64,000 bases of DNA from Aeribacillus composti (GTDB taxonomy: Bacteria > Bacillota > Bacilli > Bacillales > Aeribacillaceae), in assembly GCF_007827555.1 (NCBI RefSeq), contig NZ_VISS01000011.1, forward strand, positions 1 through 64,000. The letters run 5' to 3'. The translations under genes were made by a program, and so were the position numbers. Within the stretch, counting starts at the first letter, position 1. The number at the start of each line of letters is the position of its first letter. Under the pieces are notes generated by a model. The model saw nothing but the letters and a program-made list of their open reading frames with translations, ran no database searches and was not told the DNA's origin. Positions 18,894 to 28,014 of the stretch are shown here, piece after piece.

Positions 18894-18946
18894 TTGACAA
18901 AAAGGCTTAATCTAAATATCATATAAATGAATGACCATTCATTCAT
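18894..18946 (+). promoter_or_regulatory. fadR promoter with overlapping FadR operator
   Basis: TTGACA (18894-18899) and TATCAT (18917-18922) are 17 bases apart. The sequence ATGAATGACCATTCATTCAT at 18927-18946 matches the known Bacillus FadR box (WTGAATGAMTANTCATTCAW) at 19 of 20 positions and covers the expected transcript start. Bound FadR should block initiation, with long-chain acyl-CoA relieving it. This implies autoregulation and control of etfBA. Confidence 0.92.
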
Positions 18947-18965
18947 TTTGAAGGGAAGATACACG

Positions 18966-19556
18966 TTGAAAGAAAAAAAGGCAAAATATAAACAAATCAT
19001 TGACGCAGCTATTGTCGTCATTGCGGAGAACGGCTATCATTCCGCTCAGGTTTCGAAAATTGCCAAACAGGCGGGCGTAGCAGATGGAACGATTTATTTG
19101 TATTTTAAAAACAAGGAGGATATTTTAATCTCCCTTTTTCGAGAAAGATTGATGAATCATATCGCTGAAGTGAAAAAAAGCATTGATGCAAAGCAGACTG
19201 CTGCAGAAAAATTGTTTGCGCTGATCGAAAAGCATTTTCAAATGCTAGTTCATGATCGGAATTTGGCAGTGGTTCTTCAATTGGAATTGCGGCAAGTAAA
19301 CAAAGAATTGCGCCGGCGCATAAATGAAATTTTTAAAGAATATTTGAAAGTAATAGACGAAGTGATCGAATTCGGAAAAAAAACGGGAGAGTTTCGACAA
19401 GATTTGGATTTAAGGCTGGCAAGACAAATGATTTTTGGGACGATGGACGAAACGGCGACAACGTGGGTAATGAAAGATCAAAAATACGATCTCCTCGCAA
19501 TTGCAGAAAAAATTCCTGAGCTGCTAATCAACGGATTTAAAAGCAATCATTCATAA
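18966..19556 (+). CDS. fadR: TetR family fatty acid metabolism regulator FadR
   Basis: A repressor that leaves DNA when it binds long-chain acyl-CoA. The TetR helix-turn-helix is at about 9-55 (IIDAAIVVIAENGYHSAQVSKIAKQAGVA in part, then DGTIYLYFKNKEDIL). The remainder is the ligand and dimer domain (RLARQMIFGTMDETATTWVM). The start is TTG at 18966, with AAGGGA 9 bases upstream, giving 196 residues like B. subtilis FadR. The longer frame from 18927 would begin inside the operator. Unlike in B. subtilis, etfB follows directly and fadB is absent. Confidence 0.93.
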   Translation: MKEKKAKYKQIIDAAIVVIAENGYHSAQVSKIAKQAGVADGTIYLYFKNKEDILISLFRERLMNHIAEVKKSIDAKQTAAEKLFALIEKHFQMLVHDRNLAVVLQLELRQVNKELRRRINEIFKEYLKVIDEVIEFGKKTGEFRQDLDLRLARQMIFGTMDETATTWVMKDQKYDLLAIAEKIPELLINGFKSNHS

Positions 19557-19594
19557 AAAGAGAATGATCAATTTTTAAAAAGGGGATGGGAAAG

Positions 19595-20368
19595 GTGAAT
19601 ATTTTTGTCCTTATGAAAAGAACTTTTGACACAGAAGAAAAAATTTTAATTGAAAACGGATCAATCTCCGAGGATGATGCAGAATTCATCATAAACCCTT
19701 ATGATGAATATGCCATTGAAGAAGCGCTGCAGCTTAAGGAGGCTCATGGCGGAGAAGTAACTGTTGTTACAGTAGGATCAGAAGAAAGCGAAAAAGAGCT
19801 GAGAACGGCTCTTGCGATGGGATGCGATAAAGCTGTCTTAATAAATATTGAGGAAGATTTGGAAGATGGAGATCAATTTACAACAGCAAAAATTCTATAT
19901 GAATTTTTGAAGGATAAAGAAGCGGACATTATATTAGCTGGAAACGTTGCCATTGACGGAGGATCTGGCCAAGTAGGCCCCCGTTTGGCGGAGCTTCTTG
20001 ACATTCCGTATGTCACAACGATCACAAATATTGAAATAGATGGAAAAAACGTGAAAATTGTGAGAGATGTTGAAGGGGATTCGGAAATCATTGAAACAAC
20101 ACTCCCTCTTTTAGTAACTGCCCAACAAGGTTTAAACGAACCGAGATACCCGTCTTTGCCGGGAATTATGAAGGCAAAGAAAAAACCCCTTGAAGAGTTG
20201 GAGCTTGATGATTTAGATCTTGAAGAAGAAGATGTCATGCCGAAAACAAAAACGTTAGAAATTTATTTGCCGCCTAAAAAAGAAGCAGGAAAAATATTGC
20301 AAGGGGAACTGCAGGATCAAGTGAAGGAACTTGTTTCTTTATTGAGATCAGAAGCAAAAGTTATTTAG
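19595..20368 (+). CDS. etfB: Electron transfer flavoprotein beta subunit
   Basis: With EtfA it accepts electrons from acyl-CoA dehydrogenases and passes them to the quinone pool. The protein starts MNIFVLMKRTFDTEEK and carries the AMP-binding LAGNVAIDGGSGQVGP region (about 112-127). An acidic linker (ELELDDLDLEEEDV) precedes the C-terminal arm that wraps around the alpha subunit. GTG at 19595 is chosen because AGGGG lies 9 bases upstream and the 257 residues equal those of B. subtilis; the ATG at 19586 abuts the ribosome site. It follows fadR in one transcription unit. Confidence 0.95.
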   Translation: MNIFVLMKRTFDTEEKILIENGSISEDDAEFIINPYDEYAIEEALQLKEAHGGEVTVVTVGSEESEKELRTALAMGCDKAVLINIEEDLEDGDQFTTAKILYEFLKDKEADIILAGNVAIDGGSGQVGPRLAELLDIPYVTTITNIEIDGKNVKIVRDVEGDSEIIETTLPLLVTAQQGLNEPRYPSLPGIMKAKKKPLEELELDDLDLEEEDVMPKTKTLEIYLPPKKEAGKILQGELQDQVKELVSLLRSEAKVI

Positions 20369-20398
20369 TGGAGACGAATATAGCAGGGGGATGAAAAA

Positions 20399-21379
20399 AT
20401 GGCTCGAAAAGTGTTCGTATTGGGAGAAATAAGGGATCAATTTTTAAGGAACGTATCATTTGAAGCGCTTGCAGCCGGCAAGATAATATCCGAAGGCGGA
20501 GAGGTGGTCGCCGGATTAATTGGAGAGAACGTTAGAACGCTTGCAAATGACATGATTTATTATGGAGCGGATAGGGTTGTCATCGTGGAAGATGAAAAAT
20601 TGAAATATTATAGTCCGGACGGGTATTCACAAGCTGTCATGGCGATCATTGACAGTGAAAAGCCTGACGCTATTATTTTCGGACATACGGCATTAGGCAA
20701 AGATTTATCTCCAAAAATAGCGGCTAAATTAAACGCAGGTCTTATTTCTGATGCTACCGCTGTAGAAATAGTGGGCGGTAACGTTGTTTTCACAAGACCG
20801 ATCTATTCAGGAAAAGCTTTTGAGAAAAAAATCATTACGGATGGGATTATTTTTGCGACCGTTCGTCCGAACAATATTCCACCTCTCGAAAAAAATGAAT
20901 CAAGGAGCGGAGAAGTTGCTTCCATATCGGTAGAAATAAAAGATCTGCGCACGATCGTGCGTGAGGTTGTCCAAAATGCAGCGGAAGGCGTTGACTTATC
21001 TGAAGCAAAGGTGATCGTTGCCGGAGGGAGAGGGGTAAAAAGTGCAGAAGGGTTTGAACCGTTAAAAGAATTGGCATCTGTGCTCGGAGGAGCAGTAGGG
21101 GCGTCACGCGGTGCCTGTGATGCAAACTATTGTGACTACTCGCTGCAAATCGGACAAACGGGAAAAGTCGTTACACCGGATTTATATATTGCCTGCGGAA
21201 TTTCTGGAGCCATTCAGCATTTAGCGGGAATGTCGAATTCTAAAGTAATTGTTGCAATCAATAAAGATCCGGAAGCGAACATTTTCAACGTCGCAGACTA
21301 CGGTATTGTCGGAGATTTATTTGAAGTTGTGCCAATGCTTACGGAAGAATTTAAAAAATTAAAAATCCATTCCTCTTAA
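20399..21379 (+). CDS. etfA: Electron transfer flavoprotein alpha subunit
   Basis: FAD-binding partner of EtfB. The N-terminal domain resembles the beta subunit fold. The C-terminal FAD domain (about 195-326) shows VIVAGGRGVKSAEGF, LGGAVGASRGACDA, QIGQTGKVVTPDLYIACGIS and INKDPEANIFNVADYGIVGD, all typical. The 326 residues are normal. The ATG is set by CAGGGGG 8 bases upstream. It ends the fadR-etfB-etfA unit, after which only a weak 7-bp hairpin (TCCATTC/GAATGGA) with a T-run is visible. Confidence 0.95.
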   Translation: MARKVFVLGEIRDQFLRNVSFEALAAGKIISEGGEVVAGLIGENVRTLANDMIYYGADRVVIVEDEKLKYYSPDGYSQAVMAIIDSEKPDAIIFGHTALGKDLSPKIAAKLNAGLISDATAVEIVGGNVVFTRPIYSGKAFEKKIITDGIIFATVRPNNIPPLEKNESRSGEVASISVEIKDLRTIVREVVQNAAEGVDLSEAKVIVAGGRGVKSAEGFEPLKELASVLGGAVGASRGACDANYCDYSLQIGQTGKVVTPDLYIACGISGAIQHLAGMSNSKVIVAINKDPEANIFNVADYGIVGDLFEVVPMLTEEFKKLKIHSS

Positions 21380-21498
21380 CGTGTCCTGAATGGACTCGTA
21401 TTTTTTTGAACAAATCCATTCCTCCTAGTATAAGTGGAGACGGGTCACGACGTACATAAAATACAAAAAATATGAAAAAATAGTTGCAGATCAAAACA

Positions 21499-21528
21499 TT
21501 CGCTTCAAGCGAAAGAACATGGTATACT
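21499..21528 (+). promoter_or_regulatory. trxA promoter region with 15-base palindrome
   Basis: TATACT at 21523-21528 is a good -10. The -35 zone contains the perfect inverted repeat TTCGCTTCAAGCGAA (21499-21513) instead of a TTGACA-like box. A weak sigma-B-like reading (GCTTCA, 12 bases, TGGTAT) is also possible; trxA of B. subtilis is known to have sigma-B and Spx-dependent control. Confidence 0.45.
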
Positions 21529-21561
21529 TCACATAGAAAAAGTGAATTAGGAGGAATTAAG

Positions 21562-21876
21562 ATGGCAATTGTAAACGTTACTGACCAGAATTTTTCCCAA
21601 GAAACAAGCGAGGGTGTAGTATTGGCAGATTTCTGGGCGCCTTGGTGCGGTCCATGTAAAATGATTGCCCCAGTCCTTGAAGAATTGGATCAAGAACTTG
21701 GTGACAAAGTAAAAATTGTTAAGCTTAACGTGGATGAAAATCAAGAAACTGCCGGTCAATACGGAGTCATGAGCATTCCGACGTTAATCGTCTTTAAAAA
21801 TGGTGAAGCAGTGGATAAAGCGATCGGTTACCAGCCGAAAGAAGCTTTAGCGCAATTGCTTAACAAACATTTGTAA
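21562..21876 (+). CDS. trxA: Thioredoxin
   Basis: Cytoplasmic protein disulfide reductase, reduced by thioredoxin reductase. The 104 residues equal B. subtilis TrxA. The active site WCGPC has its cysteines at 29 and 32, the cis-proline loop is MSIPTL, and the C-terminal helix is intact. The ATG at 21562 follows TTAGGAGG; the longer frame from 21484 runs through the promoter and is rejected. It is a single-gene unit closed by a terminator. Confidence 0.98.
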   Translation: MAIVNVTDQNFSQETSEGVVLADFWAPWCGPCKMIAPVLEELDQELGDKVKIVKLNVDENQETAGQYGVMSIPTLIVFKNGEAVDKAIGYQPKEALAQLLNKHL

Positions 21877-21892
21877 TATAAAATATAAAAAG

Positions 21893-21935
21893 AGGCGCTC
21901 ACGAAAGTTACCTTTTGGAGCGCCTTCTTGCTTTT
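21893..21935 (+). terminator. Terminator of trxA
   Basis: AGGCGCTC (21893-21900) pairs with GAGCGCCT around a 17-base loop, followed by TCTTGCTTTT. The stem is GC-rich; the T-run is interrupted. Confidence 0.75.
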
Positions 21936-21993
21936 AAATGAAAACGGCTGAATAAATCCAGCACAGATTAGAATAAGTTGGAGTGTTTTACCG

Positions 21994-23766
21994 ATGTATG
22001 AGCATTTAAAAGAAAAACTTTCGCTTCTTCCGAATAAGCCTGGCTGTTATTTAATGAAGGACAAAAACGGAACCGTCATTTATGTTGGAAAGGCAAAAGT
22101 ATTGAAAAACCGGGTTCGTTCCTACTTTACTGGATCACATGACGGAAAAACGTTAAGACTCGTTCAAGAAATTGCCGATTTTGAATATATCGTAACATCC
22201 TCGAATATTGAGGCGCTTCTATTAGAAATGAATTTAATTAAAAAACATGAACCGAAATACAATGTCAATCTAAAAGATGATAAAAGCTATCCGTATATTA
22301 AAATTACTTCCGAGCGCCATCCGCGGCTGATCGTCACACGAAAAGTAAAAAAAGATAAGGGGAAATACTTTGGACCGTATGCAAACGTCCAAGCTGCGAG
22401 AGAGACAAAAAAGCTGCTTGACCGCATGTATCCTTTGAGAAAATGCAATTCGCTTCCAGACCGGGTTTGCATCTATTATCATATGGGCCAGTGTCTTGCG
22501 CCTTGTGTTCACGAAGTTTCCGAAGAAACGAACAAACAAATGGTGGAAAGCATCATCCGTTTTTTAAATGGTGGATATAAGGAGATCAAAAAAGAATTAA
22601 CAGAAAAAATGCTGAAATGTGCAGAAAATCTTGAATTTGAAAGGGCAAAAGAATATCGGGACCAAATCGCGCATATCGAAGCAACAATGGAAAAGCAAAA
22701 AATGGTTCTCAATGATTTTATTGATCGCGATGTATTTGCTTATTATTACGATAAAGGATGGATGTGCGTCCAAGTATTTTTTATCAGACAAGGAAAACTG
22801 ATAGAACGGGATGTGTCCATTTTCCCTCTGTACCAAGAGCCAGAGGAGGAATTTTTAACATTTATTGGTCAATTTTACGCAAAGAACGACCATTTTCTTC
22901 CGAAAGAAATAGTCATTCCGGAAGATGTCAATGAGGAAATGGTTCGAGCTTTAGTACAAGTACAGGTCAGCAAACCAAAGAAAGGAAAAAAGAAAGATCT
23001 CGTACAGCTAGCTTATCAAAATGCAAAAATTTCGTTAAAAGAGAAGTTTTCACTCATTGAACGAGATGAAGAAAGGACGATCAAAGCAATTGAAAATTTA
23101 GGAAAGCAGTTGAATATTCCTACACCACATCGGATTGAAGCTTTTGACAATTCCAATATTCAAGGCGCGGACGCTGTTTCGGCTATGGTTGTTTTCATAG
23201 ATGGAAAACCTGCGAGAAAAGAGTATCGAAAGTTTAAAATAAAAACAGTCAGCGGGCCTGATGATTATGAATCGATGAGGGAAGTAATTCGCAGGCGATA
23301 TACTAGAGTGCTGAAGGAGGAGCTGCCGTTGCCGGACCTTATTATTGTTGATGGAGGAAAAGGACAGGTACAAGCAGCTATGGATGTATTAGAAAACGAA
23401 CTGGGACTTGACGTTCCTGTTGCCGGGCTTGTGAAAGATGACAAGCACAAAACGAGCGATTTGCTTCTCGGCAACCGGGAAGCTGCTGTTCAATTGTCAA
23501 GAAGCAGCCAAGAATTTTATTTGCTTCAGCGCATTCAAGATGAAGTGCACCGCTTTGCCATTACGTTTCATCGACAAGTCCGCCAAAAGAATACGTTTAA
23601 GTCTGTATTAGATGAAATCCCCGGCATAGGACCTAAGCGTAAAAAACAACTGTTAAAATCGTTCGGTTCCGTTGAAAATATTAAAAAGGCATCGCTTGAA
23701 GAGCTAAAACAGGCAGGAATGCCTGAAAAAACAGCACAAAACATTTTACAATATTTCAGCGAATAG
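21994..23766 (+). CDS. uvrC: UvrABC system protein C
   Basis: The dual-incision endonuclease subunit of nucleotide excision repair. The N-terminal GIY-YIG domain (about 13-90: [20 protein letters not shown]) makes the 3' cut. A Cys-rich motif lies near 150-175, and a UvrB-binding UVR motif near 203-238. The RNase H-like domain follows ([20 protein letters not shown] and [10 protein letters not shown]), and then tandem helix-hairpin-helix motifs at the end ([16 protein letters not shown]). The 590 residues are typical. In B. subtilis lysC follows; here yslB is next, on the other strand. Confidence 0.97.
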   Translation: MYEHLKEKLSLLPNKPGCYLMKDKNGTVIYVGKAKVLKNRVRSYFTGSHDGKTLRLVQEIADFEYIVTSSNIEALLLEMNLIKKHEPKYNVNLKDDKSYPYIKITSERHPRLIVTRKVKKDKGKYFGPYANVQAARETKKLLDRMYPLRKCNSLPDRVCIYYHMGQCLAPCVHEVSEETNKQMVESIIRFLNGGYKEIKKELTEKMLKCAENLEFERAKEYRDQIAHIEATMEKQKMVLNDFIDRDVFAYYYDKGWMCVQVFFIRQGKLIERDVSIFPLYQEPEEEFLTFIGQFYAKNDHFLPKEIVIPEDVNEEMVRALVQVQVSKPKKGKKKDLVQLAYQNAKISLKEKFSLIERDEERTIKAIENLGKQLNIPTPHRIEAFDNSNIQGADAVSAMVVFIDGKPARKEYRKFKIKTVSGPDDYESMREVIRRRYTRVLKEELPLPDLIIVDGGKGQVQAAMDVLENELGLDVPVAGLVKDDKHKTSDLLLGNREAAVQLSRSSQEFYLLQRIQDEVHRFAITFHRQVRQKNTFKSVLDEIPGIGPKRKKQLLKSFGSVENIKKASLEELKQAGMPEKTAQNILQYFSE

Positions 23767-23783
23767 CGATGTAATAAAACAAA

Positions 23784-23812
23784 TAGGAGGAAGCTTTTAA
23801 ATCCTCCTACTG
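23784..23812. terminator. Hairpin between converging uvrC and yslB
   Basis: TAGGAGGA (23784-23791) pairs perfectly with TCCTCCTA (23802-23809). The T-run is poor on the plus strand. Its location between two converging genes suggests a shared terminator. Confidence 0.5.
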
Positions 23813-23825
23813 CCCTTTCATTCTG

Positions 23826-24275
23826 TTAAATTTTATCTTTTTCATCCCATTTTACAATGAAAATAACTTTGTTTAAGCGTTTGTTTATCTGTTCATACGC
23901 TTCTGTGACGACATCGTTCATACATTCGATTTGCTGCGCGATAAATCCTGCTTCTAGTTGGAAGGATAAATCTTTGAAAAGCTTCATCCTTTTTTCGATC
24001 AATTGGCCTGTTAATTCAAATTCCATTTCGTTTTTTTTCTGGCGAATAATATGAAGATCGCCCCATCCGGCTGATGAAAAAAAAGATATAAGTTCTTCTA
24101 ACGTAGATAATTGAATTTTTCGAGCTAGCTGTTTGCCTGCCCAATACAAAATGGAATGATGCTCTTTTCCTAGAAGTTCAGGAAGTAAATAGTCGCGAAG
24201 CAGCAAAACGCTAAAAGGATGTAAGGTTATTTCTTCTAATTCTTTTAATTGATCGTGATATGACAGCTCTTTCAA
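23826..24275 (-). CDS. yslB: YslB family protein (DUF2507)
   Basis: A 149-residue cytoplasmic protein that matches YslB of B. subtilis in the N-terminal HPFSVLLLRDYLLPELLG and AGKQLARK blocks and in the central SFFSSAGWGDL segment. The fold of this family is related to small V4R-type ligand or heme-binding domains, but its role is not established. The start is TTG at 24273-24275 with GAGGGG upstream. It is transcribed divergently from sdhCAB. Confidence 0.8.
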   Translation of the reverse strand: MKELSYHDQLKELEEITLHPFSVLLLRDYLLPELLGKEHHSILYWAGKQLARKIQLSTLEELISFFSSAGWGDLHIIRQKKNEMEFELTGQLIEKRMKLFKDLSFQLEAGFIAQQIECMNDVVTEAYEQINKRLNKVIFIVKWDEKDKI

Positions 24276-24424
24276 TCGTTTCCCCTCTTTCTAGCGAACA
24301 ATTATATTATATCAGCTTTCACATAAGATGAAAGAGTTTATAAAATCAATTTCGGATACGGGAAATATTCTATTTTCCGATCAGAAAAAATGATTTTACT
24401 GAATAATACTTTGTAGACGTTTTC
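24276..24424. other. Divergent spacer between yslB and the sdh promoter
   Basis: No gene is visible. AT-rich sequence before the sdh -35 box presumably holds the yslB promoter and possible regulator sites, but none can be named with confidence. Confidence 0.5.
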
Positions 24425-24453
24425 TTGACGGTACTACTTTATGGGAGTACAAT
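24425..24453 (+). promoter_or_regulatory. Sigma-A promoter of sdhCAB
   Basis: TTGACG (24425-24430), a 17-base spacer, and TACAAT (24448-24453). The leader is about 115 bases long, with a small hairpin (AGATTT/AAATCT) and two G-rich stretches near the ribosome site of sdhC. Confidence 0.85.
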
Positions 24454-24576
24454 GAATTTGTCCTATTATTTTAAGATTTCGTCATATTTTGTCGGCGGAT
24501 TTTTACATGCCAAGCAGGGGGAGCAGGAGATTTTTAAGAAATCTTTCAAATTATTAAGATTAGGGGGTAAACGCAT

Positions 24577-25185
24577 ATGTCTGGTAACAGAGAATTTGCA
24601 AACCGCAGACTACATTCACTTTTAGGTGTTGTACCGATTGGCGTATTTTTAATTCAACACCTGACTGTCAACCATTTCGCCACAAGGGGCGAAGAAGCAT
24701 TTAACAACGCAGCGCATTTTATGGAAAATTTACCATTCCGCTATTTTCTGGAAATTTTCATTATTTTCCTTCCTCTGTTATACCACGCCATTTATGGGAT
24801 TTATATTGCTTTCACAGCAAAAAACAATGTAGGTCGCTTTGGCTATTTCCGCAATTGGATGTTCCTGCTTCAACGTGTAACTGGTATTATTACCCTTGTT
24901 TTTATTGCATGGCATGTATGGGAAACTCGTATTGCCGCGATGTTTGGGGCTGAAGTTAATTTTGATATGATGGAATCCATTTTAAGCAATCCTGTTAGTT
25001 TAGTGTTTTACATAGTAGGCGTTCTTTCAGCGATTTTCCATTTTTCCAACGGTCTATGGTCTTTTGCAGTCAGCTGGGGAATTACGGTTACTCCAAAATC
25101 TCAGCTAGTCTCAACTTATGTGACAATAGGTATTTTTGTGTTGCTTTCAATCGTAGGTCTTCGTGCCATTTTTGCGTTTGTCTAA
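24577..25185 (+). CDS. sdhC: Succinate dehydrogenase cytochrome b558 subunit
   Basis: Membrane anchor of complex II that binds two hemes and the menaquinone site. The 202 residues have five hydrophobic helices. Four conserved histidines stand at 28, 70, 113 and 155, the same positions as the heme ligands of B. subtilis SdhC. The ATG follows AGGGGG. As the first gene of sdhCAB it carries the strong promoter. The leader's G-rich ribosome site resembles the region that the B. subtilis small RNA FsrA targets, which is an inference here. Confidence 0.97.
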   Translation: MSGNREFANRRLHSLLGVVPIGVFLIQHLTVNHFATRGEEAFNNAAHFMENLPFRYFLEIFIIFLPLLYHAIYGIYIAFTAKNNVGRFGYFRNWMFLLQRVTGIITLVFIAWHVWETRIAAMFGAEVNFDMMESILSNPVSLVFYIVGVLSAIFHFSNGLWSFAVSWGITVTPKSQLVSTYVTIGIFVLLSIVGLRAIFAFV

Positions 25186-25221
25186 TCTAACTAAATTGCG
25201 TTCAAGGGAGTGGGCAAAAAA

Positions 25222-26973
25222 ATGAGTAAAGGAAAATTAATTGTTGTCGGCGGCGGCTTGGCTGGCTTAATGGCAACTATAAAGGCTGCGGAAGCCGGGG
25301 TGTCTGTTGACTTATTCTCGTTAGTACCTGTAAAACGTTCCCATTCAGTATGTGCTCAAGGAGGGATCAACGGGGCGGTAAATACGAAAGGAGAAGGAGA
25401 CTCTCCGTGGATCCATTTTGATGATACGATTTATGGCGGAGACTTTTTGGCTAACCAGCCACCGGTTAAAGCGATGTGTGAAGCAGCACCGGGAATTATT
25501 AACCTTTTAGATCGCATGGGTGTTATGTTTAACCGTACACCAGAAGGATTGTTGGATTTCCGTCGTTTTGGAGGAACACAGCATCACCGGACAGCGTTTG
25601 CCGGAGCAACAACTGGACAACAGCTTTTATATGCATTGGACGAGCAAGTTCGACGTCACGAAGTAGCAGGTCTTGTGACGAAATATGAAGGCTGGGAGTT
25701 TTTGGGAATCATACAAGATGATGAAGGACGCTGTCGCGGCATCGTTGCTCAAGATTTAAAATCAATGGAGATTCAAGCTTTCCGTTCGAATGCCGTAATA
25801 ATGGCGACAGGAGGACCTGGAATTATCTTTGGTAAATCAACAAACTCTGTGATTAATACGGGATCGGCTGCTTCTATCGTTTATCAGCAAGGAGCTTATT
25901 ATGCAAACGGGGAATTTATACAAATTCATCCGACAGCCATCCCTGGAGATGACAAGCTTCGATTAATGAGCGAGTCTGCACGCGGCGAAGGCGGAAGAAT
26001 TTGGACATATAAAGACGGAAAACCATGGTATTTCCTTGAAGAAAAATATCCGGCATATGGAAACCTTGTTCCTCGTGATATTGCAACGAGAGAAATATTC
26101 CATGTATGTGTAGACTTGAAATTAGGCATTAATGGCGAAAACATGGTATATCTTGATCTTTCTCATAAAGATCCAAAAGAGCTTGATATTAAACTAGGCG
26201 GTATTATCGAAATTTATGAAAAATTCATGGGTGAAGATCCAAGAAAAGTGCCGATGAAAATTTTCCCTGCCGTCCATTATTCTATGGGAGGTCTATGGAT
26301 CGATTACGATCAAATGACAAACATCCCTGGTTTGTTTGCAGCTGGTGAATGCGATTACTCTCAGCATGGTGCGAACCGGCTTGGAGCAAACTCATTGCTT
26401 TCTGCAATTTACGGTGGTATGGTTGCAGGACCAAAAGCTGTTGAATATATGAATGGATTGGAAAAATCAGCTGACGATTTACCATCCACATTATATGATG
26501 CACGCGTAAAAGAAGAACAAAGCAAATGGGACGAAATCCTGAAAATGGATGGAAACGAAAATGCTTACGTTCTTCATAAAGAGCTTGGTGAATGGATGAC
26601 GGATAATGTTACAGTCGTGCGCTACAATGATAAACTTCTAAAAACAGATGAAAAAATTCAAGAGCTTATGGAACGTTGGGAAAGAATTAATATTAACGAT
26701 ACTGCGAAATGGAGCAACCAAGGCGCAAGCTTTACTCGCCAGTTGAGAAACATGCTTGTGTTGGCTCGGGTTATTACGCTTGGGGCTTATAACCGTAATG
26801 AAAGCCGAGGTGCTCACTATAAACCAGAATTTCCGGAACGAAATGATGAAGAGTGGCTCAAAACAACTATGGCAACGTTTGCCGGCTTGAAGGAAGCTCC
26901 TAAATTCCACTACGAAGATGTTGATGTATCACTCATTAAGCCTCGTGTGCGTGACTATACGAAGAAACATTAA
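25222..26973 (+). CDS. sdhA: Succinate dehydrogenase flavoprotein subunit
   Basis: Oxidises succinate to fumarate using covalently bound FAD. The dinucleotide fold VGGGLAGL is at about 9-16, and the FAD-linking His is in RSHSVCAQGG (His about 41). The substrate-site motif RRFGGTQHHRTAFAG and the C-terminal RNESRGAHYKPEFPERND region with catalytic Arg are intact. The ATG at 25222 (583 residues) is preferred over the GTG at 25210, which lies inside the ribosome-site region. It is the second gene of sdhCAB. Confidence 0.97.
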   Translation: MSKGKLIVVGGGLAGLMATIKAAEAGVSVDLFSLVPVKRSHSVCAQGGINGAVNTKGEGDSPWIHFDDTIYGGDFLANQPPVKAMCEAAPGIINLLDRMGVMFNRTPEGLLDFRRFGGTQHHRTAFAGATTGQQLLYALDEQVRRHEVAGLVTKYEGWEFLGIIQDDEGRCRGIVAQDLKSMEIQAFRSNAVIMATGGPGIIFGKSTNSVINTGSAASIVYQQGAYYANGEFIQIHPTAIPGDDKLRLMSESARGEGGRIWTYKDGKPWYFLEEKYPAYGNLVPRDIATREIFHVCVDLKLGINGENMVYLDLSHKDPKELDIKLGGIIEIYEKFMGEDPRKVPMKIFPAVHYSMGGLWIDYDQMTNIPGLFAAGECDYSQHGANRLGANSLLSAIYGGMVAGPKAVEYMNGLEKSADDLPSTLYDARVKEEQSKWDEILKMDGNENAYVLHKELGEWMTDNVTVVRYNDKLLKTDEKIQELMERWERININDTAKWSNQGASFTRQLRNMLVLARVITLGAYNRNESRGAHYKPEFPERNDEEWLKTTMATFAGLKEAPKFHYEDVDVSLIKPRVRDYTKKH

Positions 26974-27002
26974 AAAAGCTGGGAGAAAAGGGGGAGTAAA
27001 CA

Positions 27003-27767
27003 ATGAGTGAAAAAAAAGTGCGGTTTATTATCACTAGACAGGATCGACCAGACACGGAACCATATCAAGAAGAATTTGAAGTGCCATATCGTCCGAATAT
27101 GAACGTTATTTCGGCCTTAATGGAAATTCGCCGTAATCCTGTTAATGCCAAAGGCGAAAAAACAACGCCTGTGACATGGGATATGAACTGTTTAGAGGAA
27201 GTATGCGGTGCTTGTTCAATGGTCATTAACGGGAAGCCACGCCAATCATGTACAGCGCTTATTGATCAGTTGGAACAGCCTATTCGTCTCGAGCCGATGC
27301 GCACATTCCCGGTTATTCGCGATCTTCAAGTAGACCGCAGCCGCATGTTTGACTCTTTGAAAAAAGTAAAAGCATGGATACCAATTGACGGTACGTATGA
27401 CTTAGGACCAGGACCAAGAATGCCTGAGAAAAAACGCCAATGGGCATATGAGCTTTCAAAATGTATGACGTGCGGCGTATGCCTTGAAGCTTGTCCAAAC
27501 GTAAACAGCAAATCGAACTTCATCGGTCCAGCGCCATTATCACAAGTTCGTTTGTTTAACGCTCATCCGACAGGCGCGATGCATAAATCAGAACGCTTGG
27601 AAGCTATTATGGGCGACGGCGGACTTGCGAACTGCGGAAATTCCCAAAACTGCGTTCAATCCTGTCCAAAAGGAATTCCGCTTACAACATCGATTGCAGC
27701 ATTAAATAGAGAAACAACTGTTCACGCATTTCGTAAAATGTTCGGAAGCGACTATATTGACAGCTGA
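27003..27767 (+). CDS. sdhB: Succinate dehydrogenase iron-sulfur subunit
   Basis: Carries electrons from FAD to the membrane heme and quinone. The 2Fe-2S ligands are C63, C68, C71 and C83 (CLEEVCGAC and QSC). The 4Fe-4S and 3Fe-4S ligands are in CMTCGVCLEACP (about 155-166) and CGNSQNCVQSCP (about 202-213). The 254 residues are normal. It is the last gene of the operon, closed by a strong terminator at 27783. Confidence 0.97.
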   Translation: MSEKKVRFIITRQDRPDTEPYQEEFEVPYRPNMNVISALMEIRRNPVNAKGEKTTPVTWDMNCLEEVCGACSMVINGKPRQSCTALIDQLEQPIRLEPMRTFPVIRDLQVDRSRMFDSLKKVKAWIPIDGTYDLGPGPRMPEKKRQWAYELSKCMTCGVCLEACPNVNSKSNFIGPAPLSQVRLFNAHPTGAMHKSERLEAIMGDGGLANCGNSQNCVQSCPKGIPLTTSIAALNRETTVHAFRKMFGSDYIDS

Positions 27768-27782
27768 TGTATATTGTGAAAA

Positions 27783-27819
27783 AGGAACACCTTGCAATGT
27801 CAAGGTGTTCCTAATTTTA
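27783..27819 (+). terminator. Terminator of sdhCAB
   Basis: AGGAACACCTTG (27783-27794) pairs perfectly with CAAGGTGTTCCT (27801-27812) around a six-base loop and is followed by AATTTT. Confidence 0.88.
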
Positions 27820-27923
27820 GAAACGGTTGAATCTTTCTCGAACATTTCCTCCTTCAAACGAGTCCCTTTAACGTAAAGAAGCTTCTTTTCGCCTAAAATG
27901 CAACTTTCTTTTATGAATCTTGT

Positions 27924-27952
27924 CACGGTCATCTTTTTGCGATCATACTATA
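27924..27952 (+). promoter_or_regulatory. Sigma-K type promoter of gerE
   Basis: CAC (27924-27926), a 17-base spacer, then CATACTATA (27944-27952), which matches the sigma-K consensus AC-N16/17-CATANNNTA. gerE of B. subtilis is known to be sigma-K dependent, which fits. Confidence 0.75.
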
Positions 27953-28014
27953 TGGTGACAATTTTTAAATCCATCCTGTCGACTGGCTCTCATCTGCAAG
28001 GAGGGTTACAATAC

